This document shows, piece by piece, positions 7,940 to 16,745 of a stretch of 64,000 bases of DNA; position 1 is the first letter of the stretch, and every line of letters begins with the position of its first letter. The stretch is from assembly GCA_902622985.1 (NCBI GenBank), contig CACNSH010000002.1, forward strand, positions 1 through 64,000, in the 5' to 3' direction. This stretch comes from an uncultured Pelagibacteraceae bacterium. Its GTDB lineage: Bacteria > Pseudomonadota > Alphaproteobacteria > Pelagibacterales > AG-422-B15. A program made the position numbers and the translations under genes. The notes below the pieces were generated by a model, which worked only from the letters and a program-made list of their open reading frames with translations, did no database searches and was not told where the DNA came from.

Positions 7940-9154
7940 TTGAAAGAAAATAATAGTTTATTTCCTGTTCATACTATTGGAATTGTAACAATCATTGGTT
8001 ACGGATTTTTATTCTATACTATTGCCCCATTAAAAGAGTATATCTCACTGCACACCAATTTAAGTGAGGAATTAATTCTCACAATGTTTAGTTTAGCACT
8101 GTTATTTCAAGCCCTATTAGCGCCTCGGATTGGAAAATGGTCAGACCATCATGGAAGCCTAATCGTAATTAAATATGGCCTGTTATTAGGTATGATAGGC
8201 TCAATTTTTATTGGAATAACAGAGGTTGATTTATTTATTTTCAAAAATGTATTGTGGGTGTTTATTTCTATGTTTCTAATTACCTTGGGGCTTGGTATGT
8301 CAACCTATGAAGTAGCGTTTAATGCAGCAGTCCAAATGGATGAAATCAATTCTAGAAAAAATATTTCAATAATTACTTTTTATGGAGCGGTAGCAAGCAC
8401 TATTACCTGGCTTTCAATTTATCCACTTATTTACAATGTAGGCTTATTCTATACGTGTTTATTTATTTCAATTATTTTATTAATTGGCTATGTACTTGTG
8501 TCCTCAAAGGAAATGAAATACAAATCAAATATAGAATACTTAAATGAAAGTAAGTTATTATTTAATTGGAATGAGCTAAATAAGACTCAAAAAAAATCAT
8601 TTTTTTACATTACAATATCCTCTTCTTTACAAAATTTTTTTTTTGTAGCATTCACCCTAGCATTGGTAAATTTTTTTACAGAAACATTTAATAACATTAG
8701 TATCGCGGTTTTACTTGCGAGTATATATGGCCCGTTTCAACTTGTAGGAAGATACTTGGAGATGAAAATTGGAAAGCATTACGACGCAAGATATACAGGC
8801 TTAATAGCCTTTTTGTTTGTAATTTTTTCAATTTTTACAGCTCAATTTACAAATAATATTTCTGTTGCCGCAATTAGTATGGCTTTTTTCGGGATGGGTC
8901 ACGGTGTTTTAACAATAACATATGGTTATGTCACCAATATGTATTTTGAGTCACAAATTTATGGCCAAGCTAAAGGGTGGATGGCCCTTTCAAGGAGCAT
9001 TAGCTTTGCCGTAGGTCCAGCAGTAGGTGCATTTCTTTTTGCGTATAATTTAAACTTATTTACGATTACGATTGTAATAACTGCAATCTTATCAGCGTTT
9101 TCTTTCTTACTAATAATTTTCGAGAAACCTACAAATCAAATGCACGAATTATAA
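7940..9154 (+). CDS. Major facilitator superfamily transporter
   Basis: A 404-residue inner-membrane protein with about twelve hydrophobic helices. The loop between helices 2 and 3 holds a degenerate MFS motif (APRIGKWSDHHGS, matching G-x-x-x-D). A TTG start at 7940 is used; helix 1 follows at once. The gene converges on phnF with a 6-nt overlap and sits between the phosphonate importer and the C-P lyase operon, with a Pho-like array upstream. It may import another organophosphorus compound or export a metabolite, but the sequence does not show the substrate. Confidence 0.8.
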   Translation: MKENNSLFPVHTIGIVTIIGYGFLFYTIAPLKEYISLHTNLSEELILTMFSLALLFQALLAPRIGKWSDHHGSLIVIKYGLLLGMIGSIFIGITEVDLFIFKNVLWVFISMFLITLGLGMSTYEVAFNAAVQMDEINSRKNISIITFYGAVASTITWLSIYPLIYNVGLFYTCLFISIILLIGYVLVSSKEMKYKSNIEYLNESKLLFNWNELNKTQKKSFFYITISSSLQNFFFVAFTLALVNFFTETFNNISIAVLLASIYGPFQLVGRYLEMKIGKHYDARYTGLIAFLFVIFSIFTAQFTNNISVAAISMAFFGMGHGVLTITYGYVTNMYFESQIYGQAKGWMALSRSISFAVGPAVGAFLFAYNLNLFTITIVITAILSAFSFLLIIFEKPTNQMHEL

Positions 9155-9850
9155 TTTGCTTATTTCTAACTGAATTTTACTTCCAACAAAATAACTATCA
9201 CTTATCTCAATTGGTTTGTTATTAATATCTGTATTTATTGCTTTTGTATGTATTAATGGGTCTCCGACATTAATTTTTAAATATTTGGATTGTACATTAT
9301 TCGCGCTCTCTGCTGATACTGTTGTTTTTTTTCTATATATTTTTTTTAATCCATATTTATTAAAGGACAATGTCATAGAGCCAGTTTTACGAAAAAATAA
9401 ATCAAAATTTTTAAATCTTTTTTCTGGGACTAATCTTTCTGTTAAAATAAGTGGAATACCATTAGCTTTAGAGATTGTATAAATATAGAAAACTGAATCA
9501 TTTTTTTTTAAATTAAATTCTCTTATTTCATTGCTGTACCCTTTTCTCTTATCTATAGAAATAATATCTACAGCAATATCAGTAGTTTCTTGATTTAAAT
9601 TCTGTGATGCCCTTACTGTTTTTCCGATTTTATAATTTATTTTCTTAGAGTTAAGAAAATATCCTAAACCTCTTCTCGAATAAATGATATTTTCTTTTTT
9701 AAGGGCCTCGATTCCACGTCTAACTGTATGCCTATTCACCTTAAAAAGCTTAGCATAATAGTTTTCAGAATAGATTTTTTCCCCTAATCGAAGCTTACGA
9801 TTAATAATATCTTTTTTTATTGAGTCCCTTATTTCTTCCCAGGCAAACAT
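9149..9850 (-). CDS. phnF: GntR-family transcriptional regulator of phosphonate genes
   Basis: A 233-residue GntR/HutC-type regulator. The N-terminal winged helix (about residues 1-70) includes SENYYAKLFKVNRHTVRRGIEALKKE-type recognition-helix residues. The C-terminal UTRA ligand domain (about 85-230) contains LTERLVPEKRF and DPLIHTKAIN. It is divergent from phnG, the usual place for phnF, where it represses or tunes the C-P lyase operon in response to a phosphonate or a pathway intermediate. A tandem TTGTATAG repeat before phnG is a likely operator. Confidence 0.88.
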   Translation of the reverse strand: MFAWEEIRDSIKKDIINRKLRLGEKIYSENYYAKLFKVNRHTVRRGIEALKKENIIYSRRGLGYFLNSKKINYKIGKTVRASQNLNQETTDIAVDIISIDKRKGYSNEIREFNLKKNDSVFYIYTISKANGIPLILTERLVPEKRFKNFDLFFRKTGSMTLSFNKYGLKKIYRKKTTVSAESANNVQSKYLKINVGDPLIHTKAINTDINNKPIEISDSYFVGSKIQLEISKL

Positions 9851-9882
9851 TTAGTTATTGTAACATAATTTTAATAAATAAA

Positions 9883-9931
9883 TTGAAACGAATCGTCATA
9901 ATTATTATAGTATACTTGTATAGTTGTATAG
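9883..9931 (+). promoter_or_regulatory. phnG promoter: weak Pho box, -10 element and tandem PhnF-like operator
   Basis: TTGAAAC (9883-9889) and TCGTCAT (9893-9899) form a weak Pho box. A -10 candidate, TATACT (9911-9916), lies 11 bp downstream. The 8-mer TTGTATAG then occurs twice back to back (9916-9923 and 9924-9931), immediately before the phnG start. The repeat contains the GT-TATA-type core of HutC-family operators and would place PhnF over the transcription start. Confidence 0.5.
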
Positions 9932-9937
9932 ATTAAT

Positions 9938-10369
9938 ATGGAAAGAAAATTTTGGCTTAGTACATTGGCTACATGCAATGATGCCCACCTAACTTCTCTT
10001 TGGGAAAAATTTGGTATTGAGGTAAATTTCACATGGCTTAGAAAACCGGAAATAGGCAGTATAATGTGTCAAGGAAAAATTGGAGTAACAGGAAATAATT
10101 TCAATTTTGGTGAAGTTACTATTACCCGTTGTCAATTGAAAACCTCACAAGGAAAAATTGGTCACGGATACGTGCAAGGAAGAAATAAATATAAGGCTGA
10201 AATTGTTGCTATATGCGATGCTTTACTGCAAACAAATAAAAGAGATTTTTTAATCAAAAATATAATACGCCCTCTAGTTGTAAGCGATAAAAATTTAAAA
10301 AAAGATGTAATGTCAAAATCAGAGTCAACAGCTGTCGATTTCTTTACATTGGTGCGAGGTGAAACTTGA
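9938..10369 (+). CDS. phnG: C-P lyase core subunit PhnG
   Basis: A subunit of the PhnGHIJ core complex. PhnI, with G, H and L, attaches phosphonate to ribose of ATP before PhnJ cleaves the C-P bond. The 143 residues show the PhnG signature FGEVTITRCQLKT, then GHGYVQGRNKYKAEIVAICDALLQ. The length is close to the usual 145-150. It is first in an operon where every junction overlaps or nearly touches. Confidence 0.95.
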   Translation: MERKFWLSTLATCNDAHLTSLWEKFGIEVNFTWLRKPEIGSIMCQGKIGVTGNNFNFGEVTITRCQLKTSQGKIGHGYVQGRNKYKAEIVAICDALLQTNKRDFLIKNIIRPLVVSDKNLKKDVMSKSESTAVDFFTLVRGET

Positions 10370-10370
10370 A

Positions 10371-10925
10371 ATGATTAATACAAATGAAAACGAGTCTATT
10401 ATAAAAGCCGATGCATTCAGAGCTATATTGTTTGCAACTTCTTATCCTGGATCAATTGAAAAGTTTTTAGAGATAAATAAACCTAAACAAATTTCTACAT
10501 CTTCAGCTACTATTTTGTCCACTATGTGCGATCACACCAGCGCCATTTATATTGGAAAATCATTAGACACTAAATCCTTAAGAGATTGGGTAGCCTTTCA
10601 TACAAACTCTAAAATAGTAGATAAAAAATTTGCAAATTTTGCAATTGGTACTTTCAATGACATGTTGCCCCTTACAGAATTCTCTAGAGGATCAGACGAG
10701 TTTCCGGATAGATCATGTACATTAATAATTGAGACACCATTTAAATCAGACAATGTAAGTATTTCGGGGCCCGGTATCAAAGGTAGCAAAGATATCTACT
10801 TACCTCATGCGAATAAAATAAGTGATGTAAATAACTACTTCCCCCTTGGTATAGATTTCTATTTTACCAATAAAAGCAATTTTTTTTGCATTCCAAGATC
10901 AATAAAAATTAAAAAGAAAGGATAG
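10371..10925 (+). CDS. phnH: C-P lyase core subunit PhnH
   Basis: A core subunit of the C-P lyase complex. The ATG at 10371 is chosen over the in-frame GTG at 10359 because GAGGTGA (10356-10362) forms a good ribosome site 8 nt before it. It begins one base after the PhnG stop. The protein is about 184 residues, as expected. Typical PhnH features are FRAILFATSYPG near the start, a central FAIGTFNDMLPL segment, and SISGPGIKGSKDIYLP followed by FPLGIDFYFTN near the C-terminus. Confidence 0.94.
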   Translation: MINTNENESIIKADAFRAILFATSYPGSIEKFLEINKPKQISTSSATILSTMCDHTSAIYIGKSLDTKSLRDWVAFHTNSKIVDKKFANFAIGTFNDMLPLTEFSRGSDEFPDRSCTLIIETPFKSDNVSISGPGIKGSKDIYLPHANKISDVNNYFPLGIDFYFTNKSNFFCIPRSIKIKKKG

Positions 10926-10930
10926 TTTCT

Positions 10931-12001
10931 ATGTATGTAGCTGTTAAAGGTGGTGAAAAAGCAATTGAAAATGCTCATAATTGGCTTTCAGAAATAAGGA
11001 GGGGTGATGTTAATGTTCCCAACCTCGAAATTGATCAAATTAAAGAACAGTTGACATTGTCTGTTGAAAGGGTCATGTCAGAAGGATCATTATATGATAC
11101 TGATCTAGCAGCTCTCGCCATAAAACAATCAAGAGGTGACCTTATTGAAGCCATCTTCTTAATCAGGGCCTATCGTACAACTCTACCAAGATTTGGAACA
11201 TCCCCCCCTATTAAAACAGAAGATATGGTATGCATGAGAAGAATCTCAGCAACTTATAAAGATATTCCCGGAAAACAAAAATTGGGGCCTACATTTGATT
11301 ATACACACAGACTTTTAGACTTTAGTTTACTGGCTGAAGGCAATATACCTAAGGCAGAAAAACGAAAAGTATTAAAGGAAAAAATACCTCACGTACTGAG
11401 ATTTTTAAATAAAGAAGGCCTTATTCAAAAAGAAAAAAATAATAATTATCAGCCAAAAGACATCACAAGAAATCCACTTGAGTTTCCAGCTAATAGAAGT
11501 GAGAGGTTACAATCACTTTCTAGAGCCGATGAAGGATTTCTTCTTGCTTTAGCTTATTCAACTCAAAGAGGCTACGCTAGAAATCATGCTTTTGTAGGTG
11601 AATTAAGAATTGGTTATGTAAAAGTTAAGTACAATATTCCAGAATTAGACATTGAGATCGATATTGCAGAAATAATTGTTACTGAGTGCGAGAGTGTAAA
11701 TCAATTTCAAGGAAGCAAAAAAACACCCGCACAATTTACACGAGGATATGGATTGACATTTGGTCAATTAGAAAGAAAGGCAGTATCAATGGCCCTAGTC
11801 GATAGGGCATTAAGGTGGAAAGAAATTGGTGAAGAGTTTGTCGGAGCTCCTGCTCAGGATGAAGAGTTTGTATTGTCACATTGTGATAATATACAGGCAA
11901 CTGGGTTTTTGGAACATTTAAAGTTACCCCATTATGTTGATTTTCAATCAGAGCTGGAATTGGTTAGAAGAATTCGTAAAGAGTATGAGAAAAACAAATA
12001 A
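10931..12001 (+). CDS. phnI: C-P lyase nucleosidase/transferase subunit PhnI
   Basis: The catalytic subunit that displaces adenine from ATP with a phosphonate, giving ribose-1-phosphonate 5-triphosphate, assisted by PhnG, PhnH and PhnL. The 356 residues match the family length (about 354). Recognisable segments include MYVAVKGGEKAIENAH at the start, FTRGYGLTFGQLERKAVSMALVDRAL, and a C-terminal SHCDNIQATGFLEHLKLPHYVDFQ. It has its own AGGATAG ribosome site. The last 17 nt overlap the start of phnJ. Confidence 0.96.
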   Translation: MYVAVKGGEKAIENAHNWLSEIRRGDVNVPNLEIDQIKEQLTLSVERVMSEGSLYDTDLAALAIKQSRGDLIEAIFLIRAYRTTLPRFGTSPPIKTEDMVCMRRISATYKDIPGKQKLGPTFDYTHRLLDFSLLAEGNIPKAEKRKVLKEKIPHVLRFLNKEGLIQKEKNNNYQPKDITRNPLEFPANRSERLQSLSRADEGFLLALAYSTQRGYARNHAFVGELRIGYVKVKYNIPELDIEIDIAEIIVTECESVNQFQGSKKTPAQFTRGYGLTFGQLERKAVSMALVDRALRWKEIGEEFVGAPAQDEEFVLSHCDNIQATGFLEHLKLPHYVDFQSELELVRRIRKEYEKNK

Positions 12002-12875
12002 CGTAATTAAGATTAAAGATTTCAAAGTAGACAAAGGTCTACCTTTTGATCAAGAATATAATTTTGCGTATTTAGATGAGAATACAAAAAAAATGATAAG
12101 ACGTGCAATAATAAAAGCTTTATGTATTCCAGGTTATCAGGTTCCTTTTGCCTCTAGAGAAATGCCTATGCCATATGGATGGGGAACAGGTGGAGTCCAA
12201 GTTACTGCGAGCTGCTTAACAAAAAGAGACACTTTAAAAATAATAGATCAGGGAGCTGACGATACTACCAACGCTGTATCAATAAGAAATTTTTTCAAAA
12301 AAACTTCAAATATTAAAACTACTGAAATTACTGAAAAAGCAACACTGATACAAACTAGACATAGAATTCCTGAAACACCATTAAAAAAGAAACAAATATT
12401 TGTTTATCAGGTACCCATCCCTGAACCCTTGGCCTTTCTAGAACCTAAAGTATCTGAAACAATAAAAATGCACTCTCTTTCCGAATATGGCGCAATGCAC
12501 GTAAAGCTCTATGAAGATATATCAAAAAATGGGCATATAGAAACCGCTTACGCTTATCCAGTAAAAACTAATGATCGTTATATAATGGATCCATCCCCAA
12601 TACCAAAATTTGATAATCCTAAAATGAATAACTCACCAGCGATACAGCTATTTGGTGCTGGAAGAGAACAAAGAATTTATGCTATTCCACCATATACAAA
12701 AGTTAAAAGTCTCGATTTTGAAGACTACCCATTTGACCCATTTAAAGCTGAACACGCGTGTGATATTTGTGGATCAAAGAATACATATTTAGATGAGATT
12801 ATTGTTGATGATGCGGGAAATAAATCTTTTATTTGCTCAGATACAGATTTTTGTAATAAAAGAAAAAATAAATGA
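11985..12875 (+). CDS. phnJ: Carbon-phosphorus lyase PhnJ (radical SAM)
   Basis: The radical-SAM enzyme that breaks the C-P bond, releasing an alkane and ribose-1,2-cyclic phosphate 5-phosphate. The ATG at 11985 gives 297 residues and an 18-residue N-terminal extension relative to the E. coli protein. The glycyl-radical glycine sits in IPGYQVP (Gly50, equal to Gly32 of E. coli). The cluster-binding cysteines keep exact spacing, C-x2-C-x21-C-x5-C (CDIC ... CSDTDFC). PMPYGWGTGG and DPSPIPKFDNPKM are also conserved. All catalytic residues are present, so C-P lyase activity, including methane release from methylphosphonate, is expected. Confidence 0.97.
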   Translation: MRKTNNVIKIKDFKVDKGLPFDQEYNFAYLDENTKKMIRRAIIKALCIPGYQVPFASREMPMPYGWGTGGVQVTASCLTKRDTLKIIDQGADDTTNAVSIRNFFKKTSNIKTTEITEKATLIQTRHRIPETPLKKKQIFVYQVPIPEPLAFLEPKVSETIKMHSLSEYGAMHVKLYEDISKNGHIETAYAYPVKTNDRYIMDPSPIPKFDNPKMNNSPAIQLFGAGREQRIYAIPPYTKVKSLDFEDYPFDPFKAEHACDICGSKNTYLDEIIVDDAGNKSFICSDTDFCNKRKNK

Positions 12876-13642
12876 TAATCCCTCTTTTAAAAGTTACAAA
12901 TTTAAGCAAATCTTATGATAATATTGTTGGATGTAAAAATATTTCAATGTCACTATATCCAGGTGAAGTATTGGGCATTGTCGGTGAGTCTGGTTCCGGT
13001 AAAACAACCTTAATTAACTGCTTATCCGGCAATCTTGAGCCTGATAGAGGAAAAATAATTTTCAATACTAACAACAAAGAAACCGACTTTTTAAATATAT
13101 CAGAGTCAGAGAAAAGAAAATTTATTAGAACAGATTTAGCTTTTGTTCATCAAAACCCACGTGACGGATTAAGATTAAATGTATCAGCAGGTGGTAATAT
13201 AGGCGAAAAATTAATGTCTGTTGGCTATAGACATTATGGAAATATAAGAAGCTTAGCAACAAAATGGATGAATAAAGTTGAAATAGACAAAAGTAGAATT
13301 GATGATCTACCCATTACTTTCTCAGGTGGAATGCTTCAAAGACTTCAAATAGCAAAAAATCTAATAACAAGCCCAAATGTTATTTTTATGGATGAACCAA
13401 CTGGTGGGCTAGATGTTTCAGTTCAAGCTCGTGTTCTTGATTTGATAAGATCACTTGTTAATGAGTTGAACCTTACAGTAATTATTGTATCACATGATTT
13501 AGCCGTTATCAGATTACTTGCAGATAAAATGATTGTCATGAAAAACGGTACTGTAATCGAGTCTGGTTTAAGCGATCAGGTACTTGAAGATCCTCAGCAA
13601 GAATATACACAGCTATTAGTAAGTTCGGTGTTACACGTTTAG
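12872..13642 (+). CDS. phnK: C-P lyase ABC-type subunit PhnK
   Basis: An ABC-type ATPase that binds the PhnGHIJ core and is not a transporter. The 256 residues have Walker A GESGSGKTTL, Q-loop VHQNPRDGLR, signature FSGGMLQRLQIAK, Walker B VIFMDEPTGGLD and switch His in VSHDLAV. The PhnK-type QNPRDGLR segment separates it from dipeptide-transporter ATPases. Start and stop of phnJ/phnK overlap by 4 nt. Confidence 0.95.
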   Translation: MIIPLLKVTNLSKSYDNIVGCKNISMSLYPGEVLGIVGESGSGKTTLINCLSGNLEPDRGKIIFNTNNKETDFLNISESEKRKFIRTDLAFVHQNPRDGLRLNVSAGGNIGEKLMSVGYRHYGNIRSLATKWMNKVEIDKSRIDDLPITFSGGMLQRLQIAKNLITSPNVIFMDEPTGGLDVSVQARVLDLIRSLVNELNLTVIIVSHDLAVIRLLADKMIVMKNGTVIESGLSDQVLEDPQQEYTQLLVSSVLHV

Positions 13643-13643
13643 T

Positions 13644-14318
13644 ATGATTGAGGTAAAAAAAGTTAATAAATCGTTTACTTTATTTAACCAAAATAACGCG
13701 AAGATAACAGTTTTTAAAAATTTAAATTTTGAGGTTAATCCAGGTGAAATTGTAGCCCTTAAAGGACCATCAGGCATAGGTAAATCAAGTATTTTAAAGA
13801 TGATTTATGGAAGTTATATAATTGATAAGGGTGCTATAATTATAAATAATAAAAATATTGCCACTCTATCGGCTCAGGAAATACTTAAACTTAGAAAAAC
13901 TTCAATTGGGTATGTGAGCCAATTTTTAAAAGTGATACCCCGTATTTCTGCTTTAGATGTAATAATGGAACCATTATTAAATTCAGGTGATACTAAAAAT
14001 AATGCTTATAAAAAATCGATAAAACTTTTAAAGGACTTAAATATTGAGAAGAATTTGTGGCACTTATCTCCACTAACTTTTTCTGGGGGCGAGCAACAGA
14101 GAATTAATATCGCACGAGGTTTTATAAAAGACCTTCCTTACTTGTTACTCGATGAGCCAACTGCAAGTCTTGACAGTAGAAATCGTGATATAATTATCAA
14201 TTTAATTAAAGCGAAATCTAATAGAGGCGTATCAATTATTGGAATCTTTCATGACGAATATTCTCGAAAAAAGTTGAATGTAAGAGAGATTGATCTAAAC
14301 ATTGAAACAAAGCATTAA
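13644..14318 (+). CDS. phnL: C-P lyase ABC-type subunit PhnL
   Basis: The second ABC-type protein of the C-P lyase pathway; in E. coli it is needed with PhnGHI for phosphonate-ribose formation and can associate with PhnK. The 224 residues include Walker A GPSGIGKSSI, the Q-loop YVSQFLKVIPRISALDVI, signature FSGGEQQRINIARGF, Walker B YLLLDEPTASLD and switch His in IGIFHDE. It begins one nt after phnK and overlaps phnN by 17 nt. Confidence 0.95.
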   Translation: MIEVKKVNKSFTLFNQNNAKITVFKNLNFEVNPGEIVALKGPSGIGKSSILKMIYGSYIIDKGAIIINNKNIATLSAQEILKLRKTSIGYVSQFLKVIPRISALDVIMEPLLNSGDTKNNAYKKSIKLLKDLNIEKNLWHLSPLTFSGGEQQRINIARGFIKDLPYLLLDEPTASLDSRNRDIIINLIKAKSNRGVSIIGIFHDEYSRKKLNVREIDLNIETKH

Positions 14319-14853
14319 AAGAAACGGCAAGGCTTTTATCGTCTTAGGTCCATCAGGATCTGGTAAAAATACCCTTATAAATGGAGCCTGTAAAAATATC
14401 GATAATCTAAAGGCGATCAAAAGATACATTACAAGAACTAAAATAGATATTAATGAAGACTATAACCCTATTGATGAAAAAATATTTACACAAATGAAGA
14501 GTGAAAATTTATTTTGTACAACATGGAATGCAAATAATTGCAATTATGGTATTCACAAAGATGCAATTGATGATCTTAAAGATGGGAAAAACATAATATT
14601 TGCTGGATCTAGAGAATATATAAATAATATATTATATGATATATCCTCTTCTATCGTTATACACATAAATGCTACTAGCAATTTATTGAGTCAACGAATT
14701 TTTGATAGAAAAAGAGAGAACGAATTCGAAATCAACTCTCGAATAAAAAGAGAAAATTATAATTTACCAACAAGTACAAAATTTGTAGAAAATAATAGCA
14801 GTATTGATCAAGGTATTATGAATTTAACTGCATTAATTAAAAGTTTAATTTAA
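14302..14853 (+). CDS. phnN: Ribose 1,5-bisphosphate phosphokinase
   Basis: Makes phosphoribosyl pyrophosphate from ribose 1,5-bisphosphate and ATP, returning C-P lyase ribose to metabolism. The 183 residues match E. coli PhnN in length and show a guanylate-kinase-like P-loop, LGPSGSGKNTLI, plus RYITRTK and the F-x-x-x-W-x-A-N-N-x-x-Y-G-I pattern (CTTWNANNCNYGIH). The TTG start at 14302 lies inside phnL and gives translational coupling. Its 3' end overlaps the converging phosphoesterase gene by 17 nt. Confidence 0.92.
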   Translation: MKQSIKRNGKAFIVLGPSGSGKNTLINGACKNIDNLKAIKRYITRTKIDINEDYNPIDEKIFTQMKSENLFCTTWNANNCNYGIHKDAIDDLKDGKNIIFAGSREYINNILYDISSSIVIHINATSNLLSQRIFDRKRENEFEINSRIKRENYNLPTSTKFVENNSSIDQGIMNLTALIKSLI

Positions 14854-15553
14854 ACCTTTTTATTTCCTCAAAATGGCCATTTTTATTTTCACCAAGTAAA
14901 CTAATTTCATTAAATTCAATTACATTATTTGATATTTTGTAAATTAATTTTTCTAGTTCTAATTTTTGTTTGTTAGATAATTTATTGTTATTTTGGTTCA
15001 TTAGTGTCATATGAAATTTAAACTGATCAAAGACGTATGGATATCCCCACTCTTTTAAATATTTGTTTTGCTTAATAGTTAAAGAATCAGGGATCCTTTT
15101 TTTTATTTCTGTTTTATTTAGCTCTGCCCTAAAAGTATCTAGATGTTTAACAAGATCATTCTCAAGGTTTATTAATAATTTGTTTGGTTTTCTGCTAGTT
15201 ATGAAAGTAAATTTTTTACTATAAATAATTTTTAAACCTTGTATCTTAAATCTACTATGTTGTGCTGCTATATGGCTAATAACATCATAAAAATTTTTTG
15301 TTTTAACATTTCTTTTAAGTCTAAATGGTGCCTTTAATGTTGCGTGAAACCCATACTTTGCAGGCTGTTCACAATAGTCTTTAAGTTCATCAAAGAATGT
15401 AAAACCTCTACTAATAAAATATTTTTGACGTCTTGTTAGTGATATTTTTTTCTTTTTACTGATATCTCTACCTAAAAGGTTTTTTCCGAAGTTTTCTAAA
15501 CTCGAGTTTTTTTTAGGCAAAAAGTAAATTGCCACTCTTTTGTAATTAGTCAT
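14837..15553 (-). CDS. 2H phosphoesterase of C-P lyase loci (DUF1045 family)
   Basis: A 238-residue member of the DUF1045/'putative phosphonate metabolism protein' family in the 2H phosphoesterase superfamily. The two His-x-Thr-Leu motifs are visible: HATLKAPF (near residue 70) and HMTLMNQ (near 190). The N-terminus (RVAIYFLPKKNS) has the family's opening strand. Such enzymes open cyclic phosphodiesters. Since phnP, the cyclic phosphodiesterase of the E. coli pathway, is absent here, this protein may open the ribosyl 1,2-cyclic phosphate made by PhnJ. That role is inferred from fold and context. It lies opposite to phnN and phnM. Confidence 0.88.
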   Translation of the reverse strand: MTNYKRVAIYFLPKKNSSLENFGKNLLGRDISKKKKISLTRRQKYFISRGFTFFDELKDYCEQPAKYGFHATLKAPFRLKRNVKTKNFYDVISHIAAQHSRFKIQGLKIIYSKKFTFITSRKPNKLLINLENDLVKHLDTFRAELNKTEIKKRIPDSLTIKQNKYLKEWGYPYVFDQFKFHMTLMNQNNNKLSNKQKLELEKLIYKISNNVIEFNEISLLGENKNGHFEEIKRFKLNF

Positions 15554-15602
15554 AATACTTTAACAATAATCTAATAAATTAGTAATATCTTGTTAAATAA
15601 AT

Positions 15603-16745
15603 ATGAATGAATTTGTAATAAAAAATGCCCATATTGTTTGTCCGGACGAATCTTTTATGGGCCATGTTTACATTGCAAACGGTATAATAAAGGATTTAAG
15701 TAAAGGAAATTATACAGGAAATTCTGCTTTCGATTTAAACAAGGATTTCTTAATTCCTGGTTTAATCGAACTTCATACAGATAATATCGAAAGACATTTA
15801 ACACCCAGGCCAAAAGTAGAATGGCCAATTATAAACGCATTGCTAGCTCATGATAGAGAATTGTCTTCCGTCGGTATAACCACGGTATTTGATGCACTTA
15901 GAGTTGGATCGATACCAAAAGGGAACCTTCAAGGTGAATATAAAAAATATGCTAAAGCAACAGCTGACCAAATTTCAACTTTAAAAAAAAATAAACTTTT
16001 TAAAATTGACCATTATATTCACTTGCGTGCAGAAACCGCATCTGAAACGTTAGCAAGTGAACTTGATGAGTTTGATGAATCAAGCAACGTTAAAATGATA
16101 AGCATTATGGACCATACACCGGGACAAAGACAATTTAGAAATACAGATAAATATAAGGAATATTTAGCGGGTAAATATCAACTATCTGATGAAGAAATGG
16201 AAAATCACTTCTCTAAATTAAAAGCACTGCAGTCAAAAAATAGTGAAATACATATAAAGAAAATATCTGAAGCACAAATGAGATTTCAATGTGTTCTTGC
16301 GAGTCATGATGACACTACTATAGAAGATGTATTAAGTTCAAAAAATCTAGGAGTTTCAATAGCAGAATTTCCAACCACAATCGAAGCAGCAAAAGAGTCG
16401 CAAAAAGAAGACATGAAAATTATCATGGGTTCGCCAAATTTAATGAGAGGTGGGTCACATTCTGGAAATATTTCAGCTCAAGAACTCATAGACGAAAATT
16501 GTCTTGATATTTTTAGCTCTGACTATATCCCGTCATCCCTACTTTCTTCAGCTGTCAAATGGGGTTTAGAGTCCGGTAATATGCCAAAAGCAATTGCCTC
16601 TATTTCAAGAAACCCAGCAATAGCTACACATCTTCTAGACCGAGGTAGTATACAGTGCGGCATGAAGGCGGACCTAGTTAGTTTCAGTATTTATAACAAT
16701 TTACCAATAGTAAAAAAAGTATGGGTATCTGGACAAGCGATATAA
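15603..16745 (+). CDS. phnM: Ribose 1-methylphosphonate 5-triphosphate diphosphatase
   Basis: An amidohydrolase-superfamily enzyme that removes pyrophosphate from ribose-1-phosphonate 5-triphosphate, giving the PhnJ substrate. Its 380 residues match the family length. Metal-site segments are LIELHTDNIERHLTPRP, an internal MDHTPGQRQF with the family's PGQ, ASHDDTT, and SSDYIPSSLL. The start is separated from the divergent DUF1045 gene by 49 bp, so the two may share a promoter region outside the phnG operon. The stop codon directly abuts the stop of the converging aqpS. Confidence 0.95.
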   Translation: MNEFVIKNAHIVCPDESFMGHVYIANGIIKDLSKGNYTGNSAFDLNKDFLIPGLIELHTDNIERHLTPRPKVEWPIINALLAHDRELSSVGITTVFDALRVGSIPKGNLQGEYKKYAKATADQISTLKKNKLFKIDHYIHLRAETASETLASELDEFDESSNVKMISIMDHTPGQRQFRNTDKYKEYLAGKYQLSDEEMENHFSKLKALQSKNSEIHIKKISEAQMRFQCVLASHDDTTIEDVLSSKNLGVSIAEFPTTIEAAKESQKEDMKIIMGSPNLMRGGSHSGNISAQELIDENCLDIFSSDYIPSSLLSSAVKWGLESGNMPKAIASISRNPAIATHLLDRGSIQCGMKADLVSFSIYNNLPIVKKVWVSGQAI

